DNA from: Vibrio sp. Y2-5
Lineage (GTDB): Bacteria; Pseudomonadota; Gammaproteobacteria; Enterobacterales; Vibrionaceae
Assembly: GCF_014596725.1 (NCBI RefSeq)
Contig: NZ_JACVEG010000005.1
Coordinates: forward strand, 1 to 64,000
DNA length: 64,000 bases
Direction: 5' to 3'
This document shows positions 29,130 through 39,998 of this stretch, piece after piece. The notes under the pieces are model-generated. The model saw only the letters and a program-made list of their open reading frames with translations. It had not been told where the DNA came from and made no database searches. Every line of letters starts with the position of its first letter. Positions within the stretch are counted from its first letter, which is position 1. Both the position numbers and the translations under genes were made by a program.

Positions 29130-30923
29130 ATGAAGCACATTCGTAACTTTTCGATTATCGCCCACATTGACCATGGTAAATCGACTTTGTCTGACCGTTT
29201 AATCCAAGTATGTGGTGGATTAAGTCATCGTGAAATGGCAGAGCAAGTTCTTGATTCAATGGATCTAGAACGTGAGCGTGGTATCACCATCAAAGCACAG
29301 AGTGTGACACTCGATTACAAAGCAAATGATGGCGAAACCTACCAACTTAACTTCATCGACACACCTGGACACGTTGACTTCTCCTATGAAGTATCTCGCT
29401 CTCTAGCCGCGTGTGAAGGTGCATTACTTGTTGTTGATGCTGGCCAGGGTGTAGAAGCACAAACCCTAGCTAACTGTTATACGGCTATCGAAATGGATCT
29501 GGAAGTAGTGCCAATCTTAAACAAGATTGACCTGCCAGCAGCAGAACCTGAACGTGTAGCAGAAGAAATTGAAGATATTGTCGGTATCGATGCAATCGAA
29601 GCGGTACGCTGTTCAGCGAAAACCGGTCTTGGTGTTGACCTTGTTCTTGAAGAAATCGTTGCAAAAATTCCAGCGCCAGAAGGTGATCCGGATGCACCAC
29701 TGCAAGCTCTGATTATTGACTCATGGTTTGATAACTACTTAGGTGTTGTTTCTCTGGTTCGCATTAAACACGGTAGCCTGAAGAAGAATGATAAGATCAA
29801 AGTAATGAGCACTGGTCAGGTTTGGAACATTGACCGTCTTGGTATCTTTACTCCGAAACAGATAGATACGACCGAACTAAACACAGGCGAAGTAGGTTGG
29901 GTAGTTTGTGGTATTAAAGACATCCTAGGCGCACCTGTGGGTGATACGCTGACTTGGGCGAAAAACGGCAGCGAGAAGCCGCTACCGGGCTTTAAGAAAG
30001 TGAAGCCTCAGGTTTATGCGGGTCTTTTCCCTGTATCATCAGATGACTATGAAAACTTCCGTGATGCGCTAGGTAAACTAAGCCTGAACGATGCGTCTCT
30101 GTTCTATGAGCCAGAAACATCAGCAGCACTAGGTTTTGGTTTCCGTTGTGGCTTCTTAGGTATGCTACACATGGAGATCATTCAAGAGCGTCTTGAGCGT
30201 GAATATGATCTCGACTTGATCACCACCGCACCGACGGTAGTGTATGAAGTGGAAATGACCAACAAACAAATCATGTACGTTGATAGCCCAGCGAAGTTGC
30301 CAGCGATCAACGATATTGAAGAAATTCGTGAACCAATCGCGCGTTGTAATATCTTAGTACCGTCGGAATACTTAGGTAACGTTATTACCTTATGTATTGA
30401 AAAACGCGGTTTGCAAGTTGACATGGTTTACCACGGTAACCAAGTTGCACTGACTTACGATATTCCAATGGCCGAAGTGGTACTGGACTTCTTTGACCGT
30501 TTGAAATCAACGTCTCGTGGCTATGCGTCTCTAGATTACAGTTTCCAACGTTTCGAAGCATCGAAGATGGTTCGTGTAGATGTTCTGTTGAATGGTGACA
30601 AAGTGGATGCATTGGCCATCATTACTCACCATGACAACGCTCAGACTCGTGGCCGTCAGTTGGTTGAGAAAATGAAAGAGTTCATTCCTCGCCAAATGTT
30701 TGATATTGCGATTCAGGCTGCTATTGGTAACCACATCATCGCTCGTTCAACAGTGAAACAGCTACGTAAGAACGTAATCGCTAAGTGTTACGGCGGTGAC
30801 GTGAGTCGTAAGAAGAAACTATTGAAGAAACAGAAAGAAGGTAAGAAACGTATGAAGCAAATCGGTAACGTTGAGCTTCCACAAGAAGCGTTCCTTGCAA
30901 TTCTTCACGTAGGTAAAGACTAA
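29130..30923 (+). CDS. lepA: Elongation factor 4 (LepA)
   Basis: A 597-residue translational GTPase that acts on ribosomes and is linked to 30S biogenesis and back-translocation. G1 is AHIDHGKST (about residues 11-19), G3 is DTPGHVDF (about 77-84) and G4 is NKID (about 131). The EF-G-like domains II, III and V follow, as does the LepA-specific C-terminal domain rich in Lys ([16 protein letters not shown]). Length matches the family (599 in E. coli). It precedes lepB, the usual order. Confidence 0.97.
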   Translation: MKHIRNFSIIAHIDHGKSTLSDRLIQVCGGLSHREMAEQVLDSMDLERERGITIKAQSVTLDYKANDGETYQLNFIDTPGHVDFSYEVSRSLAACEGALLVVDAGQGVEAQTLANCYTAIEMDLEVVPILNKIDLPAAEPERVAEEIEDIVGIDAIEAVRCSAKTGLGVDLVLEEIVAKIPAPEGDPDAPLQALIIDSWFDNYLGVVSLVRIKHGSLKKNDKIKVMSTGQVWNIDRLGIFTPKQIDTTELNTGEVGWVVCGIKDILGAPVGDTLTWAKNGSEKPLPGFKKVKPQVYAGLFPVSSDDYENFRDALGKLSLNDASLFYEPETSAALGFGFRCGFLGMLHMEIIQERLEREYDLDLITTAPTVVYEVEMTNKQIMYVDSPAKLPAINDIEEIREPIARCNILVPSEYLGNVITLCIEKRGLQVDMVYHGNQVALTYDIPMAEVVLDFFDRLKSTSRGYASLDYSFQRFEASKMVRVDVLLNGDKVDALAIITHHDNAQTRGRQLVEKMKEFIPRQMFDIAIQAAIGNHIIARSTVKQLRKNVIAKCYGGDVSRKKKLLKKQKEGKKRMKQIGNVELPQEAFLAILHVGKD

Positions 30924-30964
30924 TCGTTTTGTCTTGTCTGCAAGGTTTTACGTATTAACTCGCA

Positions 30965-30990
30965 AGTGAAAGAGTCTCGGCTCTTTCACT
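30965..30990 (+). terminator. Intercistronic hairpin between lepA and lepB
   Basis: The stem AGTGAAAGAG / CTCTTTCACT with a six-base loop is followed at a short distance by TTCGTATTTTTT. It may terminate part of the lepA transcripts before lepB. Confidence 0.5.
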
Positions 30991-31017
30991 TTCGTATTTT
31001 TTAGATAAGGGAAGTCA

Positions 31018-31917
31018 ATGGCTAATACATTCTCACTCATCTTAGTTCTTGTAACCTTGGTTACCGGAATTGTGTGGGCGTTGGAAAAATGGGTTTGGGC
31101 GAAGAAGCGCCATGAAAACGTGGCTCGTCAGTTAAAAACCGAACCCGATAGCATTGATGCCAGTTTGACGACCAAAGTTGCTCCACAGCCGTGGTGGATT
31201 GAGAATTCCGTTTCAATTTTTCCTGTGATCGCATTCGTGTTAGTACTGCGTTCATTCGTATTTGAACCGTTCCAGATCCCGTCTGGCTCTATGATGCCAA
31301 CACTGCTGGTGGGTGATTTTATTCTTGTTGAAAAATACGCATATGGTTTGAAAGACCCAGTATGGCGTACACAGTTAGTGGAAACGGGCAAGCCTGAGCG
31401 CGGTGACATTGTGGTGTTCAAATTCCCGAAAAACCCAAGTATTGACTATATTAAGCGTGTAGTGGGTATGCCGGGTGATATCGTGCGTTATAGCCGAGAT
31501 AAACAAGTCTGTGTGCAAAGTGCTGGCGAAGCAACCTGTAAACCTATCAAGTTGTCAAACGTGCAGGAAAGTGAGTTCAAGCAGAACGGCATTCCAATGA
31601 TGAAACTTGACGAGCAGCTAGGCGAAGTGAAACACAATATTTTGATCAACCCGCTACGTATTGATGATGTTCGTCGCTATGAACCTCGTAGTGGTGTCAA
31701 TGAGTGGGTTGTTCCACAAGGGCATTATTTTGTGATGGGTGATAACCGTGACAATAGTGCTGACAGCCGTTTTTGGGGCTTTGTTCCAGAAGCCAATTTA
31801 GTAGGTAGAGCTGTTGCTATCTGGGTGAGCTTTGAGTTCGACCGAGATCCTAACAGTGTCATCCCTGCTTGGATTCCAACTGGTGTGCGCTTAAGCCGCA
31901 TCGGTGGCATTAACTAG
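31018..31917 (+). CDS. lepB: Signal peptidase I
   Basis: A 299-residue inner-membrane serine protease that removes signal peptides from exported proteins. Two N-terminal membrane segments (about residues 4-22 and 61-79) are followed by the catalytic Ser in [19 protein letters not shown] (about 88-106) and the catalytic Lys in [12 protein letters not shown] (about 142-153). The conserved [20 protein letters not shown] is near 238-257. AAGGG lies eight bases before the ATG. Followed by rnc with a 37-base gap to the chosen start. Confidence 0.96.
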   Translation: MANTFSLILVLVTLVTGIVWALEKWVWAKKRHENVARQLKTEPDSIDASLTTKVAPQPWWIENSVSIFPVIAFVLVLRSFVFEPFQIPSGSMMPTLLVGDFILVEKYAYGLKDPVWRTQLVETGKPERGDIVVFKFPKNPSIDYIKRVVGMPGDIVRYSRDKQVCVQSAGEATCKPIKLSNVQESEFKQNGIPMMKLDEQLGEVKHNILINPLRIDDVRRYEPRSGVNEWVVPQGHYFVMGDNRDNSADSRFWGFVPEANLVGRAVAIWVSFEFDRDPNSVIPAWIPTGVRLSRIGGIN

Positions 31918-31954
31918 GGCTGAATCGTTCAGCCCCGCAACACATCGAGAGAGT

Positions 31955-32632
31955 ATGACTTCTCCAGTAAGTAGATTAGAAAAAAAGCTCAGTTATCAAT
32001 TTAACGATCCTGAGCTTCTTGATTTGGCACTGACTCACCGCAGTGCCAATGGTAAACATAATGAACGTCTTGAATTTCTGGGCGATTCAATTTTAAGTTT
32101 TGTCATTGCTGACGACTTGTATCATCGCTTCCCTAAGATCAACGAGGGCGATATGAGTCGTATGCGTGCTACGTTAGTTCGTGGTCACACACTGGCTGAA
32201 CTAGGTCGTGAATTCGAACTAGGAGATTACTTAAAATTAGGTCCAGGCGAGTTGAAAAGCGGTGGTTTCCGTCGTGATTCAATCCTAGCGGATGCGGTTG
32301 AAGCAATCATTGGCGCTATCTATTTAGACAGTGGCACTGAAGCGGTTCGCAGCATCATTTTAAGCTGGTATCAAACTCGCCTAGATGCAATTAAGCCAGG
32401 TGTGTCGCAGAAAGATCCTAAAACTCGCCTGCAAGAATTTCTGCAAGGCAGAAGAAAGCCTCTACCTGTTTACACAGTGACTAATATTAAAGGTGAAGCA
32501 CACAATCAGGAATTCACTGTATCGTGTGATGTAGCAGGTATTGGAATGCCTGTGATTGGTAAAGGTACCAGCCGCCGCAAGGCAGAACAAGCGGCTGCTG
32601 AGACTGCACTAGAGCAATTAAGCAATGGCTGA
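31955..32632 (+). CDS. rnc: Ribonuclease III
   Basis: A 225-residue double-strand-specific endoribonuclease that processes rRNA and many mRNAs. The catalytic signature [16 protein letters not shown] (about residues 37-52) and the Asp/Glu of [19 protein letters not shown] (about 109-127) are present. A C-terminal dsRNA-binding domain (about 155-223) ends with [14 protein letters not shown]. The frame is open upstream to 31904, overlapping lepB, but the ATG at 31955 gives the family N-terminus and has GAGAG just upstream. It overlaps era by eight bases, the conserved rnc-era coupling. Confidence 0.96.
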   Translation: MTSPVSRLEKKLSYQFNDPELLDLALTHRSANGKHNERLEFLGDSILSFVIADDLYHRFPKINEGDMSRMRATLVRGHTLAELGREFELGDYLKLGPGELKSGGFRRDSILADAVEAIIGAIYLDSGTEAVRSIILSWYQTRLDAIKPGVSQKDPKTRLQEFLQGRRKPLPVYTVTNIKGEAHNQEFTVSCDVAGIGMPVIGKGTSRRKAEQAAAETALEQLSNG

Positions 32633-33602
32633 TAAAGAATTTGATATTGATGCATTCTTTGCATCAGAAGGCGAAGAAGTTCAAAAAGAGGCTTCTTTGC
32701 CAGAGAACCAGCACTGTGGTTTTGTTGCTATCGTAGGTCGCCCAAATGTGGGTAAATCTACGCTGCTAAACAATATCCTAGGTCAGAAGATCTCAATTAC
32801 TTCGCGTAAGCCACAAACCACTCGTCACCGTATTATGGGTGTCGATACGCAAGGTGACTATCAAGCAATTTATGTTGATACACCGGGGCTACACATTGAA
32901 GAAAAACGTGCAATCAACCGTTTGATGAACCGTGCGGCAAACAGCTCTCTGAGTGATGTTAACTTAGTTCTGTTTCTCGTTGACGGCACACATTGGACTG
33001 AAGACGATGAAATGGTTCTGACTAAGCTTCAGAAAGCGAACTTCCCTGTCATACTTTGTGTAAACAAAGTCGACAACGTGAAAGATCGCAACGAAGTGAT
33101 GTTGCACATGCAGGCAATGTCTGAGCGCATGAAGTTTGTTGATGTGGTGCCAATTTCTGCCAAATTAGGCAAAAACGTTGAAGTGTTGCGTAAGCACGTT
33201 CGCGACCACTTACCAAAAGCAGTTCACCACTTCCCAGAAGAGTATGTGACAGACCGTTCGCAACGCTTTATGGCTTCAGAAATTATCCGTGAAAAGCTGA
33301 TGCGTTTTACTGGTGAAGAATTGCCTTATTCGGTAACGGTTGAAATTGAACGTTTCGACTACAACCCTGAAACCGACGGTTTCCATATTAATGCCTTGAT
33401 TCTGGTTGAACGTATTGGTCAGAAGAAAATGGTGATTGGTAAGAACGGCGAAAAGATCAAAACTATTGGTCGCGAAGCTCGTTTGGATATGGAAGAACTG
33501 TTTGGCCGCAAAGTTTATTTAGAAACTTGGGTCAAGGTGAAATCGGGTTGGGCTGATGATGAACGCGCTCTTCGTTCATTAGGCTATATCGACGATCTAT
33601 AA
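32625..33602 (+). CDS. era: GTPase Era
   Basis: A 325-residue GTPase needed for 16S rRNA maturation and 30S assembly. The G domain carries [13 protein letters not shown] (about residues 38-50), DTPGLH (about 85) and NKVD (about 147). A C-terminal KH RNA-binding domain contains [15 protein letters not shown] (about 272-286). It is slightly longer than E. coli Era (301) because of an N-terminal acidic extension of about 25 residues. It overlaps rnc; recO follows after 89 bases. Confidence 0.96.
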   Translation: MADKEFDIDAFFASEGEEVQKEASLPENQHCGFVAIVGRPNVGKSTLLNNILGQKISITSRKPQTTRHRIMGVDTQGDYQAIYVDTPGLHIEEKRAINRLMNRAANSSLSDVNLVLFLVDGTHWTEDDEMVLTKLQKANFPVILCVNKVDNVKDRNEVMLHMQAMSERMKFVDVVPISAKLGKNVEVLRKHVRDHLPKAVHHFPEEYVTDRSQRFMASEIIREKLMRFTGEELPYSVTVEIERFDYNPETDGFHINALILVERIGQKKMVIGKNGEKIKTIGREARLDMEELFGRKVYLETWVKVKSGWADDERALRSLGYIDDL

Positions 33603-33691
33603 TTTCACTGTAAAAGATTATATTCTGGCTCCATGATTGGGGCCAGTTTACTATTTGTCCTTGGTATTTCCCGCTTACGGATTCCCACACT

Positions 33692-34423
33692 ATGTCTGAC
33701 GGTTTACAGCGCTGCTTTGTATTACACCGCCGCCCATATAGCGAAACGAGCTTAATTCTGGACGTATTCAGCGAAGAATATGGTCGTTTAAGTATCATGG
33801 CAAAAGGGGCGAGAAGTAAGCGTTCAACAACCAAAGGCGCGTTGCAGGCTTTCACGCCACTGCTGTTGAAGTGGTCGGGTAATGGCTCAATGAAAACCTT
33901 GCGTCAGGCAGAGGCTATCAGTCTTGGATTACCTTTAAACGGAATATCTCTCTATTCGGCTATGTATGTGAATGAGCTTATTGGCCGGGTTTTGATGCCT
34001 GAAGTTCCTTCGCCGGGCTTATTTCATGACTACCTTACTGCACTGACCGAGCTAGCACAGAGTGACAACCCAGAACCTGCTTTACGCCGTTTTGAGTTGG
34101 CTTTGCTGTCAGCCATGGGCTATGGCGTAGACTTTATGCATTGTGCGGGAACCGGAGAGCCAGTTGACCCTAATATGACTTATCGATATCGAGAGCAGAA
34201 AGGTTTTATTGCATCGGTTAGGCGCGATAACCTCACCTTTCTTGGTAACGAATTAATTGCGATCAGTGAACGGCGCTTTAGCACAAAAGAGCAACTTCAA
34301 GCGGCAAAACGCTTTACACGTATCGCTTTAAAGCCGTATCTTGGCGGCAAACCTTTAAAAAGCAGAGAGTTGTTTAGGCAAGCAGCTCCCCCAAAATTAA
34401 ATTCAAGAGGGACTCTCTCTTGA
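33692..34423 (+). CDS. recO: DNA repair protein RecO
   Basis: A 243-residue protein of the RecFOR pathway that loads RecA on SSB-coated gaps. The N-terminal OB fold is recognisable from [20 protein letters not shown] followed by [14 protein letters not shown] (about residues 8-42). The C-terminal helical domain has [19 protein letters not shown] near 127-145. It lacks the zinc-binding cysteines seen in some bacterial RecO proteins, as is usual in gammaproteobacteria. Its stop lies 17 bases before the chosen pdxJ start. Membership of the lepA-acpS run is conserved. Confidence 0.93.
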   Translation: MSDGLQRCFVLHRRPYSETSLILDVFSEEYGRLSIMAKGARSKRSTTKGALQAFTPLLLKWSGNGSMKTLRQAEAISLGLPLNGISLYSAMYVNELIGRVLMPEVPSPGLFHDYLTALTELAQSDNPEPALRRFELALLSAMGYGVDFMHCAGTGEPVDPNMTYRYREQKGFIASVRRDNLTFLGNELIAISERRFSTKEQLQAAKRFTRIALKPYLGGKPLKSRELFRQAAPPKLNSRGTLS

Positions 34424-34440
34424 GCACGGAGTGTAGGAAA

Positions 34441-35172
34441 ATGAGCTCAATTTATTTAGGCGTTAATATTGACCATATCGCGACAGTGCGTAATGCACGT
34501 GGTACTCAATACCCAGATCCTGTTCACGCAGCGGAAATCGCTGAGCGCGCTGGGGCTGATGGTATTACGGTTCACCTGCGCGAAGACCGTCGTCACATCA
34601 AAGATCGTGATGTACGCATTCTGAAAGAAACCATCCAGACTCGTATGAACTTGGAAATGGCGGTAACAGACGAGATGGTTGAAATTGCTTTAGAAACAGC
34701 GCCTGAATTTGTTTGTCTTGTTCCTGAAAAACGTGAAGAGTTAACCACTGAAGGTGGCTTGGATGTGATTGGTCAGTTTGAGAAAGTAAAAGCGGCAACG
34801 CAAAAACTGACAGAAGCAGGCATTAAAGTGTCTCTGTTTATTGATGCTGACCGTGAGCAGATCGATGCAGCCAAGAAATGTGGTGCTCCGTTTATCGAGC
34901 TTCACACTGGTCATTACGCTGATGCGAAAACCGAAGCGGATCAGCAAGACGAGCTGAAAAAGATTGCTGCGGCAGCAAGCTACGCGTCTGACCAAGGCAT
35001 TACAGTAAACGCTGGCCATGGTCTGACTTACCACAACGTTGCTGCGATTGCTGAAATCCCAGAGATTTATGAGTTGAATATCGGTCACTCAATTATCGGT
35101 CGTGCACTGTTTGATGGTCTGCCAAAAGCGGTTGCAGACATGAAAGCAATCATGCTGGACGCGCGTCGCTAA
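34441..35172 (+). CDS. pdxJ: Pyridoxine 5'-phosphate synthase
   Basis: A 243-residue TIM-barrel enzyme that joins 1-deoxyxylulose 5-phosphate with 3-amino-1-hydroxyacetone phosphate to form pyridoxine 5'-phosphate. Motifs are [20 protein letters not shown] at the N-terminus, [10 protein letters not shown] (about 45-54), ELHTGHYAD (about 152-160) and [10 protein letters not shown] (about 190-199). The frame is open from a TTG at 34420. The ATG at 34441, preceded by TAGGA, gives the normal N-terminus MSSIYLGVN, so it is used. Confidence 0.95.
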   Translation: MSSIYLGVNIDHIATVRNARGTQYPDPVHAAEIAERAGADGITVHLREDRRHIKDRDVRILKETIQTRMNLEMAVTDEMVEIALETAPEFVCLVPEKREELTTEGGLDVIGQFEKVKAATQKLTEAGIKVSLFIDADREQIDAAKKCGAPFIELHTGHYADAKTEADQQDELKKIAAAASYASDQGITVNAGHGLTYHNVAAIAEIPEIYELNIGHSIIGRALFDGLPKAVADMKAIMLDARR

Positions 35173-35177
35173 TTCGT

Positions 35178-35555
35178 ATGATTGTTGGATTGGGAACAGA
35201 CATCGCGGAGATTGAGCGCATAGAAAAGGCGCTCAATCGCAGTGGTGAGGCTTTTGCGCAGCGTATTCTGACTGAGAGTGAGCTCGAAGTGTTTACTCAC
35301 TTAAAGCAGAAAGGGCGCTATTTAGCTAAACGTTTTGCGGCTAAAGAAGCCGCTTCAAAAGCACTAGGAACAGGCATCGCTCATGGTGTCAGCTTTCAAG
35401 ATTTTGAAATCAGCAATGATGAGAATGGTAAACCGGTTCTTACGTTATCTGGAAAAGCGCAGCAAATTGCGCAAGCTTCCGCGGTGCGCTCCGTTCATAT
35501 TACGATTTCAGATGAACGTCACTATGCAGTAGCAACGGTGATTCTCGAATCTTAA
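35178..35555 (+). CDS. acpS: Holo-[acyl-carrier-protein] synthase
   Basis: A 125-residue phosphopantetheinyl transferase that activates acyl carrier protein with CoA. The metal-binding [13 protein letters not shown] (residues 4-16) and the [15 protein letters not shown] block (about 54-68), which holds the catalytic Glu and Lys, are complete. It starts five bases after pdxJ and ends the lepA-to-acpS run at a strong terminator. Confidence 0.95.
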   Translation: MIVGLGTDIAEIERIEKALNRSGEAFAQRILTESELEVFTHLKQKGRYLAKRFAAKEAASKALGTGIAHGVSFQDFEISNDENGKPVLTLSGKAQQIAQASAVRSVHITISDERHYAVATVILES

Positions 35556-35577
35556 TTCGAATGAGAATTTCAAATTC

Positions 35578-35610
35578 AAAAAAAGAGGTGCTTAAAGCAC
35601 CTCTTTTTTT
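35578..35610. terminator. Bidirectional terminator between acpS and barA
   Basis: AAAAGAGGTGC pairs with GCACCTCTTTT, with long A and T tracts on either side, between convergent genes. Confidence 0.92.
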
Positions 35611-35637
35611 ACACGTTAGATAACGCAGCCATATGGT

Positions 35638-38424
35638 TTAAACCAAATATGGGTCAGCGCTTGCTACCACTTTTTCCATTTCATCCTGAAGTTCAAACAG
35701 CTCTGGTTCGACATCTTGTACGCGGGCTCCTGAACGCAGGGTATGCTCTAGAGTCTCACATACTTTCTTCAAGCGTGGTACGCCGCTGTATGAACAGCTA
35801 CCGTGAAGTTTATGAATATGGTGCAACAAATCTGTCGCAGGGTATTCATCGTCGTTGAGAGCCATCTCAATCACCTGATTGATCTCTTTGAAAGAGGCAA
35901 GCAGCATCTTGAGCATGTCTTTAGCCAAATCTTCCTTGTTTGCCGCCTGTCTTAATGCCAGCGACCAGTCTATAGCAATCATTCCATTGGCTGGTGCGGG
36001 TTCTTCAACTTGAATTTCTTCCAGCTCAATAGGTTCTTGATGTTCAAGCGTAATGGCTATATCCGTTTCGGTCTTCGGACTCCAATGAAGCAGAACTTGC
36101 TGCAAGATATGCTCTTCTATCGGCTTGGTGAGGTAATCATCCATACCCGCTTTAAGTAACCTTTCTCGTTCACCAACCATCGCATGTGCGGTGACGGCTA
36201 TGACAGGCGTGTGGGTGTTGAGTTTGAGCTTCTTGATTTCGTTACAAGCAGTGACACCATCCATCTTCGGCATCTGAATATCCATTAAGATGATATCGAA
36301 GTGGCACTCTTTCGCTCGTTCAATGGCCTCTTCACCACTACTGCATGACACTACCGTTTTCACTCGTTCTTGAAGCAGAGCTGTGATCAGTTTTAGGTTG
36401 GCTGGGTTATCGTCAACCGCCATAACTGCGAGAGGTAATTGTTCGATATGAGGAATGAGTTCAACGGCTTTTTCAATCTTTGTCGCTTGATTGGCGATCA
36501 ATGTCTGTAGCAGTTTCTTACGTGACAGTGGCTTAGTAATACATTGCACTGGGAATCTTTGCATTAACAAATCTGCCAGTGCCAATTCCGTACTTGGTGT
36601 ACCGACAACCACATTTGCCGCCATAGACAATGCTTTCTCTACCCACTGTTCCACCAGTGATTGATCCGTTTCTTTGCTTGGCGCAAGGTTGAGCAGAACA
36701 AAATCGTAATGTTCGGAAGCGGTCGGAATCGCAGAGCGGTAAACCACATTTAATCCAGCCTGAACTAAGGTATGCTGCACGATAGAAGCCGCCTGCATGT
36801 TTGGCTCAATAAGTAGTATCTGTTTGTTACGCAGTGCTTGTGGATCCAGCCAGTCATGCATTGGCAAATCGGTGGTCATCAGACGCAAGTTAAACCAGAA
36901 GGTTGAACCTTGGTGCAGGCGGCTGGTTAAACTGATTTCGCCGCCCATTTGGCTGACCAGTTTCTGGGTAATAACCAGACCCAAACCAGTGCCGCCATAT
37001 CGGCGAGAAATACTTGCATCGGCTTGGCTGAAAGCTTGGAAAAGCTGTGCTTGTTGACGTTCTGAAATACCGATACCGGTATCACGCACCATAAATTGAA
37101 GTTCAACGAAGTCATCGCGTTGAGAACGCAATTCGACACTAATATCAATGTTGCCACGTTCGGTGAACTTAATTGAGTTGCCGACCAAGTTAGTGAGTAC
37201 TTGCTGAATACGCAGTGGGTCGCCCACCAAGCCAGCGGGAATTTTAGGATCCACTTTGAGGGTGATTTCCAGCCCTTTTTCGTGTGCACTTGCCGCTTGT
37301 AAGTTGACCACTTCTTCCAGCGAGTCTTGGAATTCAAACGGGATATTCTCCAGCGCAAGTTTGCCTGCTTCCAGTTTCGAAAAATCGAGAATATCGTTGA
37401 TGATGGTCAGTAGGTTATTGGCTGATTTTTCGATGGTTTGTAGATAATCTGCTTGGCTGTTGGTCAGCTGAGTTTTCAGCATTTGGCGCGTAAAGCCGAT
37501 TACACCGTTAAGTGGAGTACGTAATTCGTGTGACATATTGGCTAAGAATTCAGATTTCACACGCGCGGCTTCCTGCGCTCGTTTTTTCGCAATGTCTAAT
37601 TCAACGTTCTGAATTTCGAGCTGTTCAAGTGTTTCACGTAGGTCAGACGTTGCTTGGTCGATACTGTGCTGCATTTCTACATGGTATTCAGACAGTGAGA
37701 CAGCCATGGCGTTGATACCTTTTTTCAGGTCATCTAATTCACCATGCATGCGACCTTCAATACGCACATCTAAATGCCCGCGACGGATGCGGTCAACCAC
37801 GTTTTTCATATGAATAATTGGGCGGGTAACATCGTGCATCAAGCGGAATGCAAACACGGCAGACAGCACCAAACCAAAAATCAATACCAAACAGGCTGAG
37901 AAAATTTCCTGATACTGTTGTAAACGCAGTGAAGAGAGGTCGAGCTCAATAGCGATGTAACCTAAAACCGGAGCTGACGATGTTTTTGCCGCGCTGTCAC
38001 TGAACAGAGTTTCAGCCAGAATAGGGGTGCGCAGAATAAGCGTATTTTCATCGAGCTGAGAGCTGCTGAGTACCGGAATCGGCTTATCTTTCGGATACAT
38101 CAAAGATTCGAAGTTCGGATGGAAGTTCGACGTTACGAAGAGCTCGTGGTTGGCATCAAACACCGCAATACTGCGCACTATGGTCGAATTTTTACGATGT
38201 GCGTAGCTGATGATGCGTCTTACCGATTCACGGCTTTGGTTTTTTAACGCTTCCTCACTGGCAATTGCCAAAGGTTCGATAATACTTGCACCCGAGTTGA
38301 GCACTTGTGTCTCTAAATCGTGATATCGGTTGAATGAGAATAACGCACTCAAAAGTAACCCGATAATCAAGGTTGGAGCCAAAGTAAGTGTAATTACACG
38401 TGCGCGTAAGCCGTATCTGGTCAT
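35638..38424 (-). CDS. barA: Hybrid sensor histidine kinase BarA
   Basis: A 928-residue tripartite sensor kinase. Membrane segments lie at about residues 11-30 and 173-194, bounding a periplasmic domain of about 140 residues, followed by HAMP (about 195-248). The dimerisation/phosphoacceptor region has His299 in MSHELRTPLNG, then the ATPase domain (about 400-515). A first receiver-like domain (about 535-645) has Asn579 where the phosphorylated Asp should be. The functional receiver carries Asp715 in ILMDIQMPKMDG. A C-terminal HPt domain has His871 in HIHKLHGSC. BarA signals to UvrY/VarA and so to the CsrB-type RNAs in response to short-chain carboxylates. The gene is beside rlmD-relA as in E. 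coli. Confidence 0.94.
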   Translation of the reverse strand: MTRYGLRARVITLTLAPTLIIGLLLSALFSFNRYHDLETQVLNSGASIIEPLAIASEEALKNQSRESVRRIISYAHRKNSTIVRSIAVFDANHELFVTSNFHPNFESLMYPKDKPIPVLSSSQLDENTLILRTPILAETLFSDSAAKTSSAPVLGYIAIELDLSSLRLQQYQEIFSACLVLIFGLVLSAVFAFRLMHDVTRPIIHMKNVVDRIRRGHLDVRIEGRMHGELDDLKKGINAMAVSLSEYHVEMQHSIDQATSDLRETLEQLEIQNVELDIAKKRAQEAARVKSEFLANMSHELRTPLNGVIGFTRQMLKTQLTNSQADYLQTIEKSANNLLTIINDILDFSKLEAGKLALENIPFEFQDSLEEVVNLQAASAHEKGLEITLKVDPKIPAGLVGDPLRIQQVLTNLVGNSIKFTERGNIDISVELRSQRDDFVELQFMVRDTGIGISERQQAQLFQAFSQADASISRRYGGTGLGLVITQKLVSQMGGEISLTSRLHQGSTFWFNLRLMTTDLPMHDWLDPQALRNKQILLIEPNMQAASIVQHTLVQAGLNVVYRSAIPTASEHYDFVLLNLAPSKETDQSLVEQWVEKALSMAANVVVGTPSTELALADLLMQRFPVQCITKPLSRKKLLQTLIANQATKIEKAVELIPHIEQLPLAVMAVDDNPANLKLITALLQERVKTVVSCSSGEEAIERAKECHFDIILMDIQMPKMDGVTACNEIKKLKLNTHTPVIAVTAHAMVGERERLLKAGMDDYLTKPIEEHILQQVLLHWSPKTETDIAITLEHQEPIELEEIQVEEPAPANGMIAIDWSLALRQAANKEDLAKDMLKMLLASFKEINQVIEMALNDDEYPATDLLHHIHKLHGSCSYSGVPRLKKVCETLEHTLRSGARVQDVEPELFELQDEMEKVVASADPYLV

Positions 38425-38586
38425 TATTGTCTAAACATCATGGTGTGGATATGGGAAAATAGCCAACTATGCAGCTAGCCAACTACTCAAATTATGGTTA
38501 GCTTAATTCAAGAACCTTAGCTTCGACAATGCTCCCCAAGCAGAATAGTGACGCTGGGGCAAAAACTAATACATTAGGCACAGAAC

Positions 38587-39921
38587 ATGGCACGTTTCTT
38601 CCAACCGAAAAAGCGCAGCGCTTTAGAGACTAAACATCAAGCAGTGAGCGTTCAGAAGCTCGATCATTTAGGCGCAGGTATTGCCTATCTGGATAAGAAA
38701 CCCGTCTTTATCGATGGCGCATTAGCGGATGAAGAGGTACTGATTCAGCTGACGGAAAGTAAAAGTAAGTTTGCACGCGCAAAGCTGATTAAAGTGCTCA
38801 AGCCAAGTCAGCAGCGCACTGTGCCTTTCTGCCCTCATTATGCTCAGTGCGGCGGTTGTGATTTGCAGCATCTGTCGCGTGACGCTCAGATTGAACATAA
38901 GCAGCAAACCCTGAGTCAGTTGATGACTAAATTCGCAGGGCAAGAACTTGCGCTTTCCGCTCCGGTTTCAGGGGCAGATAAAGGCTATCGCCGCCGTGCT
39001 CGTATCAGCATGATGTGGGATAAGAAAAACCAACAACTGCAGTTCGGTTTTCGCCGTAAGCAGAGTAAAGACATTGTCACCGTCACGGATTGCGCAGTAT
39101 TAGAGCCCAGCTTAAATGCGTTACTACCTGAACTGAAAGCGCTGCTTAGCGGTTTTAAAAAGCCTGAACAGCTTGGTCACGTCGAACTGGTGAAAGGTGA
39201 CAATACGTCGGTATTGGTGCTGCGTCATTTATCGCCTTTAGCGGATAAAGATCTTTCCGCGCTAAAAGAATTCGCGCAGCAGCATCTGTTAACGCTTTAT
39301 GTTATGCCAAATGCTAATCAGCTAGATAAAGTGCTTGGTGAACAGGCTTACTATCAAGAAGTAGGTGTTACCATTCCGTTTCTGCCAAGCAATTTTATTC
39401 AGGTAAACCAGCAAGTTAACCAAGAAATGGTTGGGCAGGCTCTTGAGTGGTTGGACGTTCAAAAAGACGATCGTGTGTTAGATTTGTTCTGCGGCTTAGG
39501 TAACTTCAGCCTGCCGTTAGCAAAGTTAGCCGATAAAGTTGTCGGTATTGAAGGTGTGGATGAAATGGTAGAGATTGCGAAAAGCAATGCTCTGCACAAC
39601 GAGATTACGAATGTTGAATTTTATCAAGCAAACCTTGAACAAGAGTTCGCAGGGGAAACCTGGGCACAACAGCAGTTCAACAAGGTTGTGCTTGATCCTG
39701 CTCGTGCAGGCGCGGTGGGTATTGTTGACCAACTTGCCAGTTTAGGCGCTGAGCGAGTTGTGTATGTTTCGTGTAATCCTGCTACGCTTGCTCGTGATAG
39801 CCAAAGCTTACTTGAGCAGGGTTACCAGCTCAAAAAACTCGGTATGTTAGATATGTTCCCACATACCAGCCATTTAGAATCAATGGCTCTATTTGTAAAA
39901 AGTAAAAAAGCAAAAGTGTAA
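38587..39921 (+). CDS. rlmD: 23S rRNA (uracil1939-C5)-methyltransferase
   Basis: A 444-residue SAM-dependent methyltransferase (RumA) that makes m5U1939 in 23S rRNA. An N-terminal TRAM domain (about residues 12-70) is followed by the [4Fe-4S] cysteines of [15 protein letters not shown] (about 82-96). The SAM-binding [14 protein letters not shown] is near 301-314, and the catalytic Cys lies in [13 protein letters not shown] (about 393-405). It is divergent from barA and 77 bases upstream of relA, the same arrangement as in E. coli. Confidence 0.95.
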   Translation: MARFFQPKKRSALETKHQAVSVQKLDHLGAGIAYLDKKPVFIDGALADEEVLIQLTESKSKFARAKLIKVLKPSQQRTVPFCPHYAQCGGCDLQHLSRDAQIEHKQQTLSQLMTKFAGQELALSAPVSGADKGYRRRARISMMWDKKNQQLQFGFRRKQSKDIVTVTDCAVLEPSLNALLPELKALLSGFKKPEQLGHVELVKGDNTSVLVLRHLSPLADKDLSALKEFAQQHLLTLYVMPNANQLDKVLGEQAYYQEVGVTIPFLPSNFIQVNQQVNQEMVGQALEWLDVQKDDRVLDLFCGLGNFSLPLAKLADKVVGIEGVDEMVEIAKSNALHNEITNVEFYQANLEQEFAGETWAQQQFNKVVLDPARAGAVGIVDQLASLGAERVVYVSCNPATLARDSQSLLEQGYQLKKLGMLDMFPHTSHLESMALFVKSKKAKV

Positions 39922-39998
39922 AACTTGGTTAGGTAACGGACTTCCGTTGTCGAACCAGAGTAGAATAGCTCGCAAATTATAAGAATTAGGATAAAAAG

